Shown: positions 17,499 through 48,965, counted from the first letter of the stretch. The stretch: 64,000 bases of DNA from Blastocystis sp. Blastoise (GCA_039096225.1 JBBPEB010000019.1:72501-136500); one strand, 5' to 3'. The notes: a model not told the origin generated them from the letters alone. Made by a program: numbers and translations.

Positions 17499-18816
17499 AT
17501 GTCAGAAATAGCTGATCATGTTCTCCCAAATCAAGAGAAAAGAAATAATGAAACGTTTGAAAATATTGAAAAACGTCAACCAACACAAATAAATTTCATA
17601 TTTCAAGATGAATCAAAAATAAGTATTCCATTGTCAATTGTGAAGAATTATCCAGAATCCATTTTATCTCTAACTTATCAGAGTCAGAATAATTATCTAG
17701 AAGAGGAAAGAGTCTATTATGTTGATTCTCCATCTCTATCTCTCGCTAAAGTGATTGAGTATCTCGATAATTCTCTTGATCTTGATTCTATTCCTTTAAA
17801 TGAAATAATAGATATATATAAAACATTGAAATATTTCTTTCGATATGAATCCATTGAAAAACAACTAAAAATTGAAGACTTTCTCGTGAATTCGTTTCAA
17901 GTATTTCTTAAAGAGAACAATTGTGAAATGTATTTATCTTAAAATATATTCTTCTAAAGTATTATAAAGTCCTTATGATTTTAAGAATGAAAATTATGAA
18001 TATCTCTATGATTATACTCAAAAACGTGAATTCTATATAGATGGTATGATTATTATTTGATTCATTTTTTATTTATCTATATAGGTCTTTTATCTGAAGA
18101 AAGGAATATTATATTTCAGCAATACTCATCTTTATTTGAATTCTTTAATTTCGTGAAAGTTACTATTAATTGTATATTATTTATAATAATATATATAATA
18201 ATAATTCTCATATCTATAGTTGATTTTTCTGAGGATATTCCTTATGAATCTATATATCCTTCTAATTTACATTCTATCTTTCCTAAATTAGAAACATATA
18301 CAATTCAAGGTATATATATATATATATGAAATCATTTATTTATATGTATGATTATAGTATATTATTATCCTCAAGTTCAATATATACGTATAACACCATC
18401 ATCATTCCATTATTCCTATTTCTATCAAGAATATATATTATTATATTATAAAGAGAATCTCCTAGATATATATAAACAATATATGGAAAAACACCCTGAA
18501 ATAAGTAGCTATCGATTTAATAAAGAAAGTATACGTTTGTCACCATCGAATAATCATGGGAATACAAATAAAAAAGAAGAAGAAGAGAAATACAAGGAGA
18601 TTATACATATTAATATAGTTGAAGACTTAACGAATACACAGAAAGAAAGGCCAGATTTATATATCCAGTCACTTTCTGATTATTCCCGTGAATATAATGA
18701 AGAACAAATGAAGTTACAAAAAACAAATGATACAATAAAAGAGAATCATAAACTTGTATCCTTTCAATTCTCTTATATAGATGAAAATGAAGGTATATTT
18801 CAATTTATTTATTTTG

Positions 18817-18848
<32 letters not shown>

Positions 18849-21665
18849 GTACGAGATAGAACACATCCAATATTTCGGTATAAATATGTTTATACATCTA
18901 TTCTATATCTATTATTATTATATTTATTATATATTATGTGTAATATATATATATATATATAAACATTTGTATATATATAGACCATCTAATAAATATAAGA
19001 ATGATGATATTCTTGCATATATATTAAAACTACCTGTTTGTAAACAATTAAAAAGCATAAATAATCTCAGTATATTATCTTTCTACTATATTTATATATA
19101 TAGTTTATCCTGGATATCAGTTTCAATTGAATATACCTCCGCTATTAAAGGCATTAAGAGATAAAATATTTGATTCTATACAAATATTTAATATTCTTAG
19201 TTGTATAGTTCTATATATATTTATTATTATTATTATTATATATAGATATTCATGATGAATCTTACTCTGAATATAAACAGTTATTTATAGATATAATTAC
19301 AAGTCATATATTTCCTAATGTTACTACTCTTATAATTGATGGTATATTCTTTTTTTATATTGTTAAATACATATATATAATTCTTTAAATTTAATAATGT
19401 TATTATTTTATATTAAAAACAAATATTAAATACTTTTCGTATGAATAAATATATAAATATATAAATATATAAATATATATATCATGAATAGATACCTATT
19501 CAAGATCAACTCTAAAGTTATATGCAGATATGCTTCCTTTAATAACAGAAGAACACTTTCCTTCTTTACATATATATGATATACATTCCTTCATTAGATT
19601 TTTATATAATAATTATACAGATGACATGGATTTTATTGATTTTTTATTTCCTATTTCTCTACTTAGTATTGTTGATATTATACTTCTTGAAGACAAAAAT
19701 GAAAGTTTATCGTTTATTCTGAATGAAGAATCCGTTAACAATATTATTCATGCAAATAAAAAACCATCTTTTTGTATTCAATGTATTTATATACTCTATG
19801 GATCTCTTTATTTTATCTTATATATACATATTTAATATATATAGCGAATATGCTTATTAGTTATCATGATAAAATAGCAAAACAATTATATGATCTTGGT
19901 TTATTAAATATTAATACTATTATTCTAGATTGTATATGATAATAATAATAAAAATAATAATGATGATGATTATTATTATATAGTTGATTATATGTCTTCT
20001 TGTTTTACACATAATTCTCAATATAAGTTAAGTAAATATCCATTCAAATATCTTACTGTTGGTATATATATATAATAAATATAATAATAATAATACCTAT
20101 TTTTAGAAATGAATGAATGTATTGATGAATATGAAGACGATCTTCTATATATATTTAAAAATATGAATTATACATTAATAAAAGAAATTCAAATTAGTAG
20201 TATATATATATATATTATTATTATTCTCCTCTATATTTGAATTTATATATATATAATTCATTTTATATTTATAGTAACACAGTCTCAATTTAATTCTATT
20301 TCGCTTATTAATAAATATTTCTTAATATATTGTAACTCAAACTATGAAACTGTGAATTCCTTAATGATTACTTGTATATACTATTCTTTGTCTATACATG
20401 ATTCTATTATTATATATGATAGATGAAGATAACGATGGAATTCCGATAGAAAGTACAAATCAAAGTGAATTCTCAGATGATGTACTTACTCTGTACTATC
20501 ATTTCTTCTCCTTATTCTCTACAAATATTCAAATATTAAATATATCAGGTATATAATAATTACTTATTATTTTCATGTTTAAAACTTTAAAATAAATATC
20601 AATAAATCAATCAATATATTTATAATTCTTATAGTTCCTTTAATGTCGACATATTTACTTGAGAATTATCATTTATTTATATTATGGACTAATATTCAAA
20701 CATTAACACTTTCATTCTGTATTTCTTATGTAATAATAATCCTATATATTATGACTAATATATATATATAGGCAATAATCCATTAAACAATATTCTCAAT
20801 TATATATTTACTATTTTCAAGAATCAAAAACTATCAAGAATTCAATCATTAACCATAAATACATATTGTAAATATATTTAGTAATAAAATATACTCTATA
20901 TATAGATAAAACATTCACGGATATATCTCCTATTTATGTATTTATTGAAAGTTTTAAAGATACTAGTTATATTAAACTTCAGGACTTCCATGAATTTCAT
21001 ATAAATATTAATGGAAAATGTATATTTCTATATATTGTATATTATATATTAATTGAAATTTATTTTATATATAAATATATATAGCTTTTCCTACCGGTAT
21101 GTTTTCATTATTTATTGTGATCGATGTACTCTAAATATATAGAATTTAAGTATATATATTCTTTTTTTTATAGAGTGTATGAGAGAGAAGCAATTCGATA
21201 TTTTGGAATCATTTCCTTCTTTTGATTTCTATATACATAAACATATAAATAGAATTATTATGTCAAAAGTATTAGCTTTTCATAAAGTGTTTTCTGTGAT
21301 ATATTGTGATTATATATATAAACAACTCACAATGGACTATGCAAGTAATATCAATTATTTAGAATTATGTATATGCTATTTAATTATATATCTAATTTAT
21401 TGTTTATTTTTTTGTTATAGATGTAAATAATAATGATTATTTGAATAACATTGTAGATTTAATTGTAAAGAATCATTTCACATTCTTAAGAAAACTGAAA
21501 GTTGTATATAAAAGTATATATATATCTAGGATTCAATACTATCATTGTGAATAATATATGAAATCATATATGTATTATATAGCAATTGATTACCCTGAAT
21601 TACAATGGAATAAATTAGATGAGTATAAAAAAACATTTAATTTTGAATTCAATTTTTATAGTTAA
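17499..21665 (+). CDS. BTB-like/leucine-rich-repeat protein, many exons (paralogue of 5201-9871)
   Basis: The start is ATG 17499 and the stop TAA 21663-21665. The first exon gives a BTB-like domain (ISIPLSIVKNYPESILSLTY, VYYVDSPSLSLAKVIEYL). It splices within GAAAT|GTAT at about 17936, so the open frame running to 17942 is not the protein end. Later exons parallel the 5201 gene one by one (ILAYILKLPVCKQLKSINNL, LNIPPLLKALRDKIF, FPNVTTLIID, HFPSLHIYDIHSF). Introns are nearly all phase 1 and filled with TA-rich sequence. The function is probably a leucine-rich interaction scaffold. Fine exon boundaries in 19900-21600 are my least certain. Confidence 0.75.
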
Positions 21666-22171
21666 ATAGAAAAATATTAAATATTATGATCATATTATGA
21701 AATCTATTAAAATGTATTTATGAACAATACTATATATTAGTGTATTTAAATTGAGTTTTTATTTATTTATATAGTATGATGCTTTATCTTTTTATATGAT
21801 TTAGGATATATGCATTAAATATTGTTTTTATTCTTTAGATATATATATATAATAAAAGAACATAGTTGATAATCATCATAAATAGAAAAGCAAATAAGAA
21901 TAGCATATTACTAATATAATAAAACGAAATAATTTTTTTTTTTTCAGCTTTCATATTAAGAACGATAAAACAAATAAAACAAAACAACATGTCAATAAGA
22001 ATACACTTGAAGAATAGAATACAAAGAAAAAGGAAAAGAAAAACAAAAAAGAATAAAAAACAACAAAACAATATGGATCATATAATAAATTGTTATATAT
22101 GAATTTAGATAATATAAATAGATATAGAAATAACAATAATAATAGATTCGATGAATCTATTACATCAAGTT
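21666..22171. other. Convergent 3' intergenic region
   Basis: AT-rich spacer between the leucine-rich gene (+) and the FAM135-like gene (-). Short Phe/Leu-rich frames on the minus strand are translations of A-rich DNA. Confidence 0.5.
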
Positions 22172-26953
<4,782 letters not shown>

Positions 26954-27940
26954 TTCACTATATTCTTTACAGGATATTCAAACAATTGATCATAAAAAAA
27001 TATGGTTTTCCCTATTACTTGAATCAATAATATAACAAGCAAAATTAATATTTTTTTTTAATGTAAAAAATAAGGGTTTTTCATTATAACTGAATAATCG
27101 TATTTCTTAGTAAATAATCACAGCAAGTTGACCGTTTTTCCTGATTATAAAAACTACAATTTTATAAGATCAAAAATGAAAACGAGAAACTAATGTGTTT
27201 ATTTTGCTTTTCGTAAAAGAAGAAAAATATCGAAAATTCCTGGTAAGAAATATGTTTTTCTAGAAATTATTTTCATAAAAATAAAAAGGAGAATTTATTT
27301 GTGTTTATCCTTATGTTTGATTTCAATAAAATACGTATTCGTTTGAATATTTTAATGAGAATCTATTTCAAATATATGAAGAAACAAAATACAACTTGAT
27401 AAAGTAGAATTTAAAAGATATAAGAAACAAATAGTAATGTACAAGAAAATAAAATGAGAAAAATAAGAAAAGAAATATGTAAATAAAGCATAAAGCATAC
27501 CAATAAAATTAGCAAAAGTAATGATTTCATATTTATGAAAACTCATAAAAGAAAATTAGCTTAAATTTAAAAAAGAAGAAGAAATATTAAGATAAAAACA
27601 TATATATTTAAATTGTAGTATACACAGAAGCAATAATAGTTGATAGAATACATGAATGAATACAAAGAGTATAGAATAAAAAAAAAAAAAAAGAAAATAA
27701 ATTTACTATATTATATTAAATCCCCTAAATAAGAATATATGTTAAACATATATATATATATTTAGTATAAATCATGAAAATAATAATATAATAAATAGTA
27801 TTTAATGAATTAAAAAAGAGTACACACAAAAAAAGAAGATATTCTATTTATATTTATTTAATATTTATTAGATTTATAAATAGTTAATATATATATTTAA
27901 TATATAAGTATGAATAAAGAATAATTTTTAATATATATAT
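26954..27940. other. Intergenic region between FAM135-like and PP2C genes
   Basis: About 990 AT-rich bases hold the FAM135-like promoter side and the PP2C 3' side. A 64-codon minus-strand frame at 27352-27546 is mostly Phe/Ile/Leu and I do not support it as a gene. Confidence 0.5.
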
Positions 27941-28239
27941 TTATCCAATTAGAGGTTTATCTTCTAAATACATATTATCATTATCTTCATCATCTTCTTC
28001 CATACAGGCTACTATAATAGTAATATCATCGACAACTTGTTCTTCATTATACCATTTCTTCCATGATAACGAAGATAACGTATTTACAGCATCCTTTAGA
28101 GGATAATAATAATATTATATATATTATAAATAATAATAAATAAATAAATAAATAAATAATAGCATATAAAATTATTTAAATAAATAAATAATAGCATATA
28201 AAATTATTTAAATAAATAAATAATAGCATATAAAATTAT

Positions 28240-28271
<32 letters not shown>

Positions 28272-29202
28272 CATATATATACTTCTGTATCTTGTGCTTT
28301 ATCTAATACTCCAACTACTTCTTCTTTTGTAATAAACTCCCAAAGACCGTCTGTTGCTATAACTATGATTTTATCCTTATCTGTTAATTCTCGTTCATAC
28401 ACAGTTGGAGTACTTAAAACACCTTATAAATAAATATAAAAGTAGTTATTATGATAAATAGATTGATTCTAATATATATATATATATATATATGTATACC
28501 AACAGTATGAGAGAGACAATCTCCTAAACTACGTGTCATAGCTAATCCAGGAATATCACTGTGTTTTAACCATACTCTTAAGGGACCAACTTCACCATCA
28601 TCGTAAGTCAATGAAAACACACGACCACCTTTAGTATTATTTATATTATTATAGGGAAAGTAATAAATATAAATATAAATATAAATATAAATATAAATAA
28701 ATATAAATAAATATAATATAAAAATAAAAATAAATAAAATAATAATAATAAAAATATAAAAAAAAAATAAAAATATAATAATAATAATATATAAATACCA
28801 TTTTCAAGAATACGATCTGATTCTTCTTTAACAGCAGGTTTATGATCTTCTGTTTCAAATGTTGTTACTAATTTATCATCGTCTTGACTTACTAACATAC
28901 CTCTTGAATCACCAACATTTAATACAAGAAGATGAGTATTACGAATTATCCATATATTCGCTGTAGTACCACTTAAATCAGAATTTATATAATTATCTAT
29001 TGATTTTAAATAAATATATATACATTAATATATATATTAATATATATATATATATATACTTTGAATACATTGTGATTCAGCTTTATCTAAAGAATCAACA
29101 GCAGCTTCTTTTAAATTTGTTTCATACAAAGGATGATTTATTAATTTACGATAAAAAGTATCGGATATAGACTATATAACAATTATTTATTGAAATAAAA
29201 GG

Positions 29203-29247
<45 letters not shown>

Positions 29248-29805
29248 TTCACTAACACAATGACCATGTTCTCCATGACCATCAAAAACAGCCAAGATAA
29301 TTGTACCTGTTTTTAAATCTTCTTTCATTAATAATGTATCTTGATTTGCTTTTTTTAAATTATAAGGAACGTATCTATATATTGTATAATTATTACTAAT
29401 AAAAAAAAAATAATTAATTGAAAAAAAAATATTGAATAAAAAATATAAATAGAAGAGAAATCAAGAATCAAGAATCAAGAATCAAAAATCAAAAAAAAAA
29501 AAATAAAAAAAAAAAAAAAATCTTTACCCTTTTTGACTTTTGCCAAAGTATTCGTTAATACAATGTTTATTTTTATGTATGACTTGATTTGGGATATCAT
29601 GAGATATATCATCATTTTCAAAACCATCTAAATTGATATCTGTTCCAGAAACAGATAATTTTCTTCTTAAAAAACGAACACGAGCTGTTTCATCATCTGA
29701 ATTAACATTATCACTAACTTGTCTATCATGATCTGGATCCTGTAACTCAACTGAAGGAGAAGTCGAACAGTCCATTGGACTTGGTGTTTTAGAAACGGGT
29801 AACAT
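27941..29805 (-). CDS. PP2C-family (PPM) serine/threonine protein phosphatase, seven exons
   Basis: On the minus strand, exons 29805-29528, 29374-29248, 29171-29060, 28996-28799, 28628-28500, 28422-28283 and 28093-27941 join in frame to 378 residues. The metal-binding and catalytic motifs appear in order: NQDT, VFDGHGEHGH, SGTTAN, NVGDSRGMLV, GLAMTRSLGD, IATDGLWEF and VDDITIIVA. The aspartates of FDGHG, ATDG and DDIT are the expected metal ligands (Mg or Mn). An N-terminal extension of about 90 Ser/Asp-rich residues precedes GYVPYNLKKANQD. No targeting signal is seen, so it is probably cytosolic or nuclear. Introns contain TA, AAAT and AAATAT repeats. It is divergently arranged with the Asn-rich gene at 30273. 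Confidence 0.95.
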
Positions 29806-30272
29806 ATTTAATAAATAAAAAAAAATCTTTGTTTTCACTACGTTATCAGAATATATACGTATATATACAGAAAAAAGGAAAAAAAACGTAGATACTTTTG
29901 TTTTTAAAACACAATATCTATTTATTTTTAACTTCGGACCATACAGTGTCATCTATCTTATCTATTCTCTTAATAAAATATTTTGATTTTTGGTACTTAT
30001 CTTCAGAATATGGGCCAATTTTTTTCGACTTCTCTTTACTCTTTAAAAAAACAAAAATATAAACATAGATTTTTTTGACTGATTTTTTCTGAATAGTATT
30101 TAAGATTTTTCATTTCATATTTTTTTAAAATATTCATGATTTTTATTTTTTAATTAGTTTGTTTAAAAATCTATATTTTCTTCATCATACTCTAATCATT
30201 AGTTGATTTATATAAAAAGATCGATTAAATATATATATATCAATATTTTTGTATCTAAGAATTACGTTATAA
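29806..30272. promoter_or_regulatory. Divergent intergenic region, PP2C and Asn-rich gene
   Basis: 467 bp lie between two divergent start codons, so both promoters are expected here. Runs of T and A are present. No specific element is recognised. Confidence 0.45.
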
Positions 30273-42788
<12,516 letters not shown>

Positions 42789-43982
42789 TAATAATATATT
42801 AAATAATAATATTAAATAATAATAATATATTAAATAATAATAATTAAAAAATACCTGACATAATATCTACTCTCTAAAATTTTATACCTTCTCTTTTTTC
42901 AAATAATTCCAATATTTCCACGGGAATACAGTATTCTATTTATTCAAAAAATAATAATTTTATCAATAAAAAAAAAATAAATAAACTATGTATATATATC
43001 TATAAACTATTTTATTTATTTTACAAATTTATTCTGTAATTCTTTTTTTTTTTTATATTTTTCACTTTTTTCTACAAAATTTATTATATATTTATATCTA
43101 TTATTTTATGTATATATAAAAATACATTTAGTCTTATTATTTATTGTTTATTTTATTTTTCTATATATTATGTATTATCAGATCTTTACATTTTACTTAC
43201 AATCTTCAAATTATTATTATATTCTAGATATGTATCTTCTTATATATTACAGTTATTTCTTTTAATTAATATAAGAAAATTGTCCACTTTTTTTAAATCT
43301 ATTTTTTTTATATTTATTAAAATGCTTATTATTGAAGTAGATATCATTTCTATCTTTTATCATTTTTGCTTTCTATTGCTCTATAACTATTTGATCTATT
43401 ATATCATTTTTGTTCATTTCAAACAGACTTTTTTGTTATTAATTATTTGTTCAATAAGAATTTGTACGATATTCTTATAATTGATGTAAAAATATATGGA
43501 CAAACCACATTGATTATACTAGCATTTAATATATTTAATTTTATATTTCACATTGAACAACAATGAGTTTCAATCTAGAATCTATTGTTTATTTATTATT
43601 AGATATGTAGAAATATAATAGTTTAGGATCAATTAATTGCATTCTTATTAAATAATAGCTATAAATGATAAATAAATTATAAAAAATTAAAAAAAAATAG
43701 TACCAATTTATAATCAAGATTATCATTAGAGTAATTACTCGAGATTTACAAAAAAAAACCGTATAAATGTTTTTCCCCAAAAAAGTAATAAACGCTGTTA
43801 TATAAAAATATGTTTTTTAGAAAATCTCTAAGTAAATCTCTATAAGGAATGGAAAAAAAGTGGATTCTGTGTCCACTCTTTTTTAACATTTTCCACCAAA
43901 AAAACTCTGTTTTAGATAATCTCAATTTTAGGTTCAAATATAATATTTAATCATGAATATATTTAAATTTTGAGACTTTTTG
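42789..43982. other. Intergenic region before the mobile-element block
   Basis: AT-rich sequence with no supported gene. Short Phe/Ile-rich frames on both strands fit random translation of this base composition. Confidence 0.5.
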
Positions 43983-43990
43983 AAATGAAC
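43983..43990. repeat. Left 8-bp target-site duplication
   Basis: AAATGAAC, identical to 45345-45352 immediately outside the other end of the fold-back element. Confidence 0.9.
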
Positions 43991-45344
43991 TTGGCCAGAC
44001 TAAATTGCGCTATTAACTGTTCTCGGTTTCTGGCGGATACTACTAACCAGAAAGATAACAAAAAAAAGCCAGTGAAAAAATTGGTTTTATCACGATTATA
44101 AAGTAGTATTCTTTTGATCATTTTTCAAAAATAAAAATCGAGGTACAAAAATCGTTTTTTGCTATTTTAAGGGCAAAGACGTTTGAATATAAAAGAAATT
44201 ATATTTTTATTTATACATATATGTTATTTGAATTATAAGAAAAGTGTGAAATATATCATAACATTAAAAACAAAGAGATATTAAGAGAAAGTCAATAATC
44301 ATTAAAATAATAAGAATATAGAGAAAAAAAGTTAATAAACCTGGGAATGCTAAAAAAATTCTTTTTTTTCCATATTATTTAATTCTCTATTTTAGATTAA
44401 TAACAGAAAAAAACTATTTAAATTTAATTAATTCAGATATTATTATATGTATATATTTGTGGAAAAATATCATTTAAAGCTATAAACGTTATTTTCTAAG
44501 AATCAATACAATTATGTTTATAAAATATGACTATTCAAGCATAATTAACAAGATGTGTATTTTTAAAATATTTATTTAAAACAAATTGCAACTAAAAAAC
44601 TATTTTGTGTATGTGAATATAATGTGAATTAATAAATGGCAACATTTACGTGTTTAAATCGTTGTTTAAGAAACACTGAGACATTTCTTAGGAATAAAAC
44701 CGATTTATTTCTCATTTTGAGTATTCAGAAAACACGGACTTTTTAATAAAATATTTTAATATATGTAGTCTTAGTAATAATACTTTGCTGATTATACACG
44801 AATAATGCATTTTATAAACATAATTGTATTGATTCTTAGAAAATAACGTTTATAGCTTTAAATGATATTTTTCCACAAATATATACATATAATAATATCT
44901 GAATTAATTAAATTTAAATAGTTTTTTTCTGTTATTAATCTAAAATAGAGAATTAAATAATATGGAAAAAAAAGAATTTTTTTAGCATTCCCAGGTTTAT
45001 TAACTTTTTTTCTCTATATTCTTATTATTTTAATGATTATAGACTTTTCTTAATATCTCATTTATTTTTAATGTTATGATTCATATCTCACTTTTCTTAT
45101 AATTTAAATAACATATATATATAAATAAAAATATAATTTCTTTTATATTCAAATAATTTTGCCCTTAAAATAGCAAAAAACGTGTTTTTGTACCTCGATT
45201 TTTTGTTTTTAAAAAATTGTCAGAAATAACTACTTTATAATCGTGATAAGATCGATTTTTTCACTGCGTTTTTTTTGTCATTTTCTGGTTTAAAATATCC
45301 GCCAGAAACCGAGAACAGTTAATAGCGCAATTTAGTCTGGCCAA
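43991..45344. mobile_element. 1354-bp fold-back (MITE-like) DNA transposon with 536-bp inverted arms
   Basis: The left arm 43991-44526 is the reverse complement of the right arm 44809-45344, with some mismatches and small indels; 282 bp of unrelated sequence lies between. The ends read TTGGCCAGACTAAATTGCGC. AAATGAAC directly flanks the element at 43983-43990 and 45345-45352, a perfect 8-bp target duplication. This length is typical of hAT elements (also Merlin). It encodes no protein, so it is non-autonomous. Confidence 0.9.
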
Positions 45345-45352
45345 AAATGAAC
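45345..45352. repeat. Right 8-bp target-site duplication
   Basis: AAATGAAC, identical to 43983-43990. Confidence 0.9.
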
Positions 45353-45756
45353 ACAAAAAAATAGTTGTTTTTATGTTCAGTGATTTATTTCTAATTATTA
45401 TTTCTAATTATAAAAAAAAAATTAACTTTCAGCCAATATAAAACAAAAGAAAGAATAATATCATGTATTCATAATAAATATATTAGTAAATAATAATTAA
45501 AAGAAGAAAGAAAAATAAAGAAAAAACGCACTAAAAAACCACCAAAAATATACATAAAAATGGCGCCAAATATCTTATTTCCCCGCATTTATTTTATTAT
45601 TTTGGGGCAAAAAAGAAAGTAATATAGTATTATTAAACTATTTGTTAAATAGACATATAAGCAGTGTGAATAGAGTCGAAAATAACAGAAAATGGCTGTT
45701 AATCATACAAAGAGAAGTATATAAAAATCTATAATAAAATACAGCAAAATAAATAA
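45353..45756. other. Spacer upstream of the hAT transposase fragment
   Basis: AT-rich. It may include the hAT element's 5' leader or terminal sequence, but no terminal inverted repeat could be paired because the other hAT end is not visible. Confidence 0.4.
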
Positions 45757-46994
45757 AATGTTTATATAGAAAGTAACTCGAAGAAAGAAAAGAATAATAA
45801 TACGAGAAATAAAGAGAAAACAAAGGCATCAACAGTACCAAGAAGAAGTGAACGTCTCAATAAAAGAATTGGTAAATTGCCTAGCAACCAAACACAAGAA
45901 GATATCGTATCTACTGAAAATGAGCCTTCAATAGCATCAAAGAAAGAGAAAAAAACAAAAATTACGGTTCAGGATAGATTAAGAATGATGACTGATGATA
46001 GATGCAGTCTATTTGAAGACAGAAATTATTTTGTACAAAGAGATGAAGATTTATATTGCAACATATGCAAGAAGATAGTAGATTATACTAACATCAGCCA
46101 TATATATTCTCATATAAAGAGTAAGAGACATTGTCTTAGAAGAAAGAATAAAGAAGAAACAGCACCTAAAGAAACGTTTGAAGTTGCTGAAAAAAGAAGA
46201 AATAATTTAGAAGTAGATCTATGTCGTGCTATGGTAGCTTCTAATAGATTATTGAAGGCTGTTGATGATGAACCGCTGAAATATTTCTTTTCACAATACT
46301 TGGATAGAAGTATTCCATGCTCAAAAACCCTTAAGGACAAGTATTTACCAATTGTGTATAGCACAGATAAAGAGAAGATAAAAGAAATACTGAAACCTGA
46401 AGGAGAAAGATTAGAATTATATAATAGTAGCAATAATAGTAGTAAGAGAATACAAATTTTTGTTGATTCAACAACGGACATGTGCGGAAGAGAAGTAGTA
46501 GCTATTCTTGCTAAAGTAATATCATCATCTGCAAACGAATATACTGCTTTAGAAGAAATCAATCCAATCTTCTTGCTAGATATAAAAGAAAATCATAATA
46601 TAAATGGAATTAAGTATGCATCGATGATTTATGATGTAATAAGAGATTATGAGATGAAGGATACAAACATAGTTCTATTTACATCAGATAACGCTACTGT
46701 TATGTATAAAACAGCAGAACTTCTATCAATTTCTTTTAGAAACATTAATCATCTTCCTTGTATATGCCATCTGATCAATATTCTAGGTTCAACTATTCAA
46801 GAGAATTTGGAGTCTAGCGATTCATTAATCAGATATATGAATAACTATTTTAGCTTTTCTATATATAAAAAAAACTCGTTAAAAGAATATCTTATAAGTA
46901 AAGGATTTGAAAAGGCTACATACATTCCACAGTATATTGAGACAAGATGGTCATCATTCTATGAATGCCTTGTATATCATAGCACCTATATAGA
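45757..46994 (+). pseudogene. hAT-type transposase, 5' part, interrupted by element E1
   Basis: The frame is open from 45757. There is no ATG before the MMTDDR methionines, so the true start is probably upstream across an intron (candidate acceptor TATATAG at 45769). A BED-like zinc finger is visible (CNICKKIV, then HIYSHIKSKRH). RNase-H-fold landmarks follow: VDSTTDMCGREVVAIL and FTSDNATVMYK, each with a candidate acidic residue; then LPCICHLINILG, the hAT Cys-x-x-His region; then IETRWSSFYE. The frame ends in foreign sequence a few codons after 46994. The downstream part resumes at 53582. The C-terminal dimerisation domain is not seen. Confidence 0.85.
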
Positions 46995-47639
46995 TCAATC
47001 ATTACTATTATAAAGCAAATAGGCAAAAAAATTCCCATTGGTCAGTTTTTGGAAAAACCATTTGATTGGCTACTATATACTATAGTTTGTCGCCGCAACT
47101 CCTCTAAACTTACGGGGAGTTAACTTTTGGTTGAAACACAGTTCAATACGATATAACGTGTAGTTTTGCACCGTATATTTGGATAAGCGATATTGTTTAT
47201 AATTAAAAAGTTATTAATAAAAAAACAGAAAACATGATTTTTGAGTCGTTTTTGATTGGCTCTTTGGGGTGACCCCGATAAAAATTGTTGACCAGACAAT
47301 TGAAAAATAAACATGGGGTAAACTTGATTTTTTTCTCAATCCCACAATATACGTTATCCGTGTTTATTCTTTATATTTATCTATTTTTTAATACTTTTTC
47401 ATATTGAACACGTGAGGCCTTAACGGTCAAATTTAGATTCTCAATTTGACATGATATTCTGATTCAGGAGGTCCAAAAACCTAGGTGTAGCGATTTTGAG
47501 CTCCTGAGGACGATTTTTGAGTGATCGATATTTTCTTCGATCTTCTTATAATGGACTAATATTGTAGCATAGTAATCAATAGGTCATCAAACTACTATAG
47601 TTAAAACAGAGTTTTAAAATAACGAGTTTAAAAGTGACA

Positions 47640-48560
47640 ATTTTGAAAAATGTGAATTAAGTGGTCTTAGAGTGAGAGATTCAATATTATGACTTTTATT
47701 TAGTAAACTAGACTTATAACTCTATTCTATATTAAAAGGAGAGTCAAAATTATGAAGGTCAAAGTGTATGACCAAATGACAAAATGTGTCTTAAAAAGTA
47801 AAAGGGTTTATATATGTGTTTAGAATCATGTATCAAGTCTATTTTATGAATAAGAGCTTTAAATAAATAGTTTAAGGTTGTCAAATTTAAAAGAATGTGT
47901 AAAACATAGTCTTAAACTATGAATAAAAAATTTAGAGATATTAATTAGTGTACAGCTGTAGTAGCTCTACAACATATCAAAAGTACAGTTAAAATAATTT
48001 TTAAAGAATGGATGTGTGAGGTGTTGTGACTATTATTTAAAATTTATTTTTACTTCAGTTTGAGCAAAATCGTGTTTTTGGAACACTGTAGAAAAATTAA
48101 CTTAAAAAATCAACTCTAAGGGTCTTAATTTTTAGAAAATGTAAAAATGAGTGACTTAGAGGACGAGATTCAAAATAAGAGCTTTTAGTCATTAAACTAG
48201 AGTGTATAACCTATATTATATTAAAAGGAGGGACAAAAATATTTTGATCAAAGTGTATGACCAAATGGTAAAGTGTCTTTAAAAAGTCTAAAGTGTTGAC
48301 TAATGTGTTCATAGGTCTAAATCAAGTTTAATTTTAAAATATTAGCTTTATATAATAAGTTAAAGGTTGTCTATTTGTCAAAATGTATTAAGTAGTGTCT
48401 TAAACAAAGAGATTCAAGAAGTTGACTTTCATTTTATAGATAGCATGTGTATATAAACACTTTATGAAAAGTACTTTAGAAAATATTGTGGATGAGTGTT
48501 TTGCCAAATGGTAAAGTTGTATCAAGAGTTGATTGTTTCCATTCCTTTTTGTATAAATCA
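47640..48560 (+). repeat. Two diverged direct subrepeats in the left part of element E
   Basis: Two units about 489 bp apart share ordered blocks such as TATATTAAAAGGAG and GTGTATGACCAAATG (47764 and 48253), then matching TTTAAGGTTGTC / TTAAAGGTTGTC stretches. A third unit is at 52490-52900. No coding potential is seen. Confidence 0.75.
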
Positions 48561-48877
48561 ATGTTTCGTGTTTACTCTATAAAAATAAATTATTAATACT
48601 GAGTTTAACGTTTTAAAGTCGACATGTGTGTTTGGTTTGTTTACTTTTAATTATTAAAATTGAGTTTAAATTGATAAATTATGTCAGACACGTCTATATT
48701 GATTGATTCAAACAGTTTAGAGATAATTTATTTGTTTGAGTATAAATAGATTTGTTCTCATTGTGACTGTTGTTAAGAAGAGGAAGTCTAAAAAAGCTAT
48801 AAAAAGTTAGATATATATGTTTAAGATCAAAATTGAAAAGTATAAATTAAAATGGTTTAAAATAAATTTAAAAAAGA

Positions 48878-48932
<55 letters not shown>

Positions 48933-48965
48933 GTGAATAAAATATTAAAAAATAAAAAAATAACA

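Noticed and set aside
17936-17942. Stop of the first frame at 17942 as the end of a 147-residue protein
   Set aside because: The paralogue at 5201 and an in-frame splice (GAAAT|GTAT to AAAG|TCCTTATG) show that the protein continues.
27352-27546. 64-codon minus-strand frame with a hydrophobic product
   Set aside because: Composition is what AT-rich DNA gives by chance. There are no neighbours, splice signals or homology that I can recognise.
44527-44808. Spacer of the fold-back element as a gene
   Set aside because: No open frame of useful length and no splice-bounded exons.
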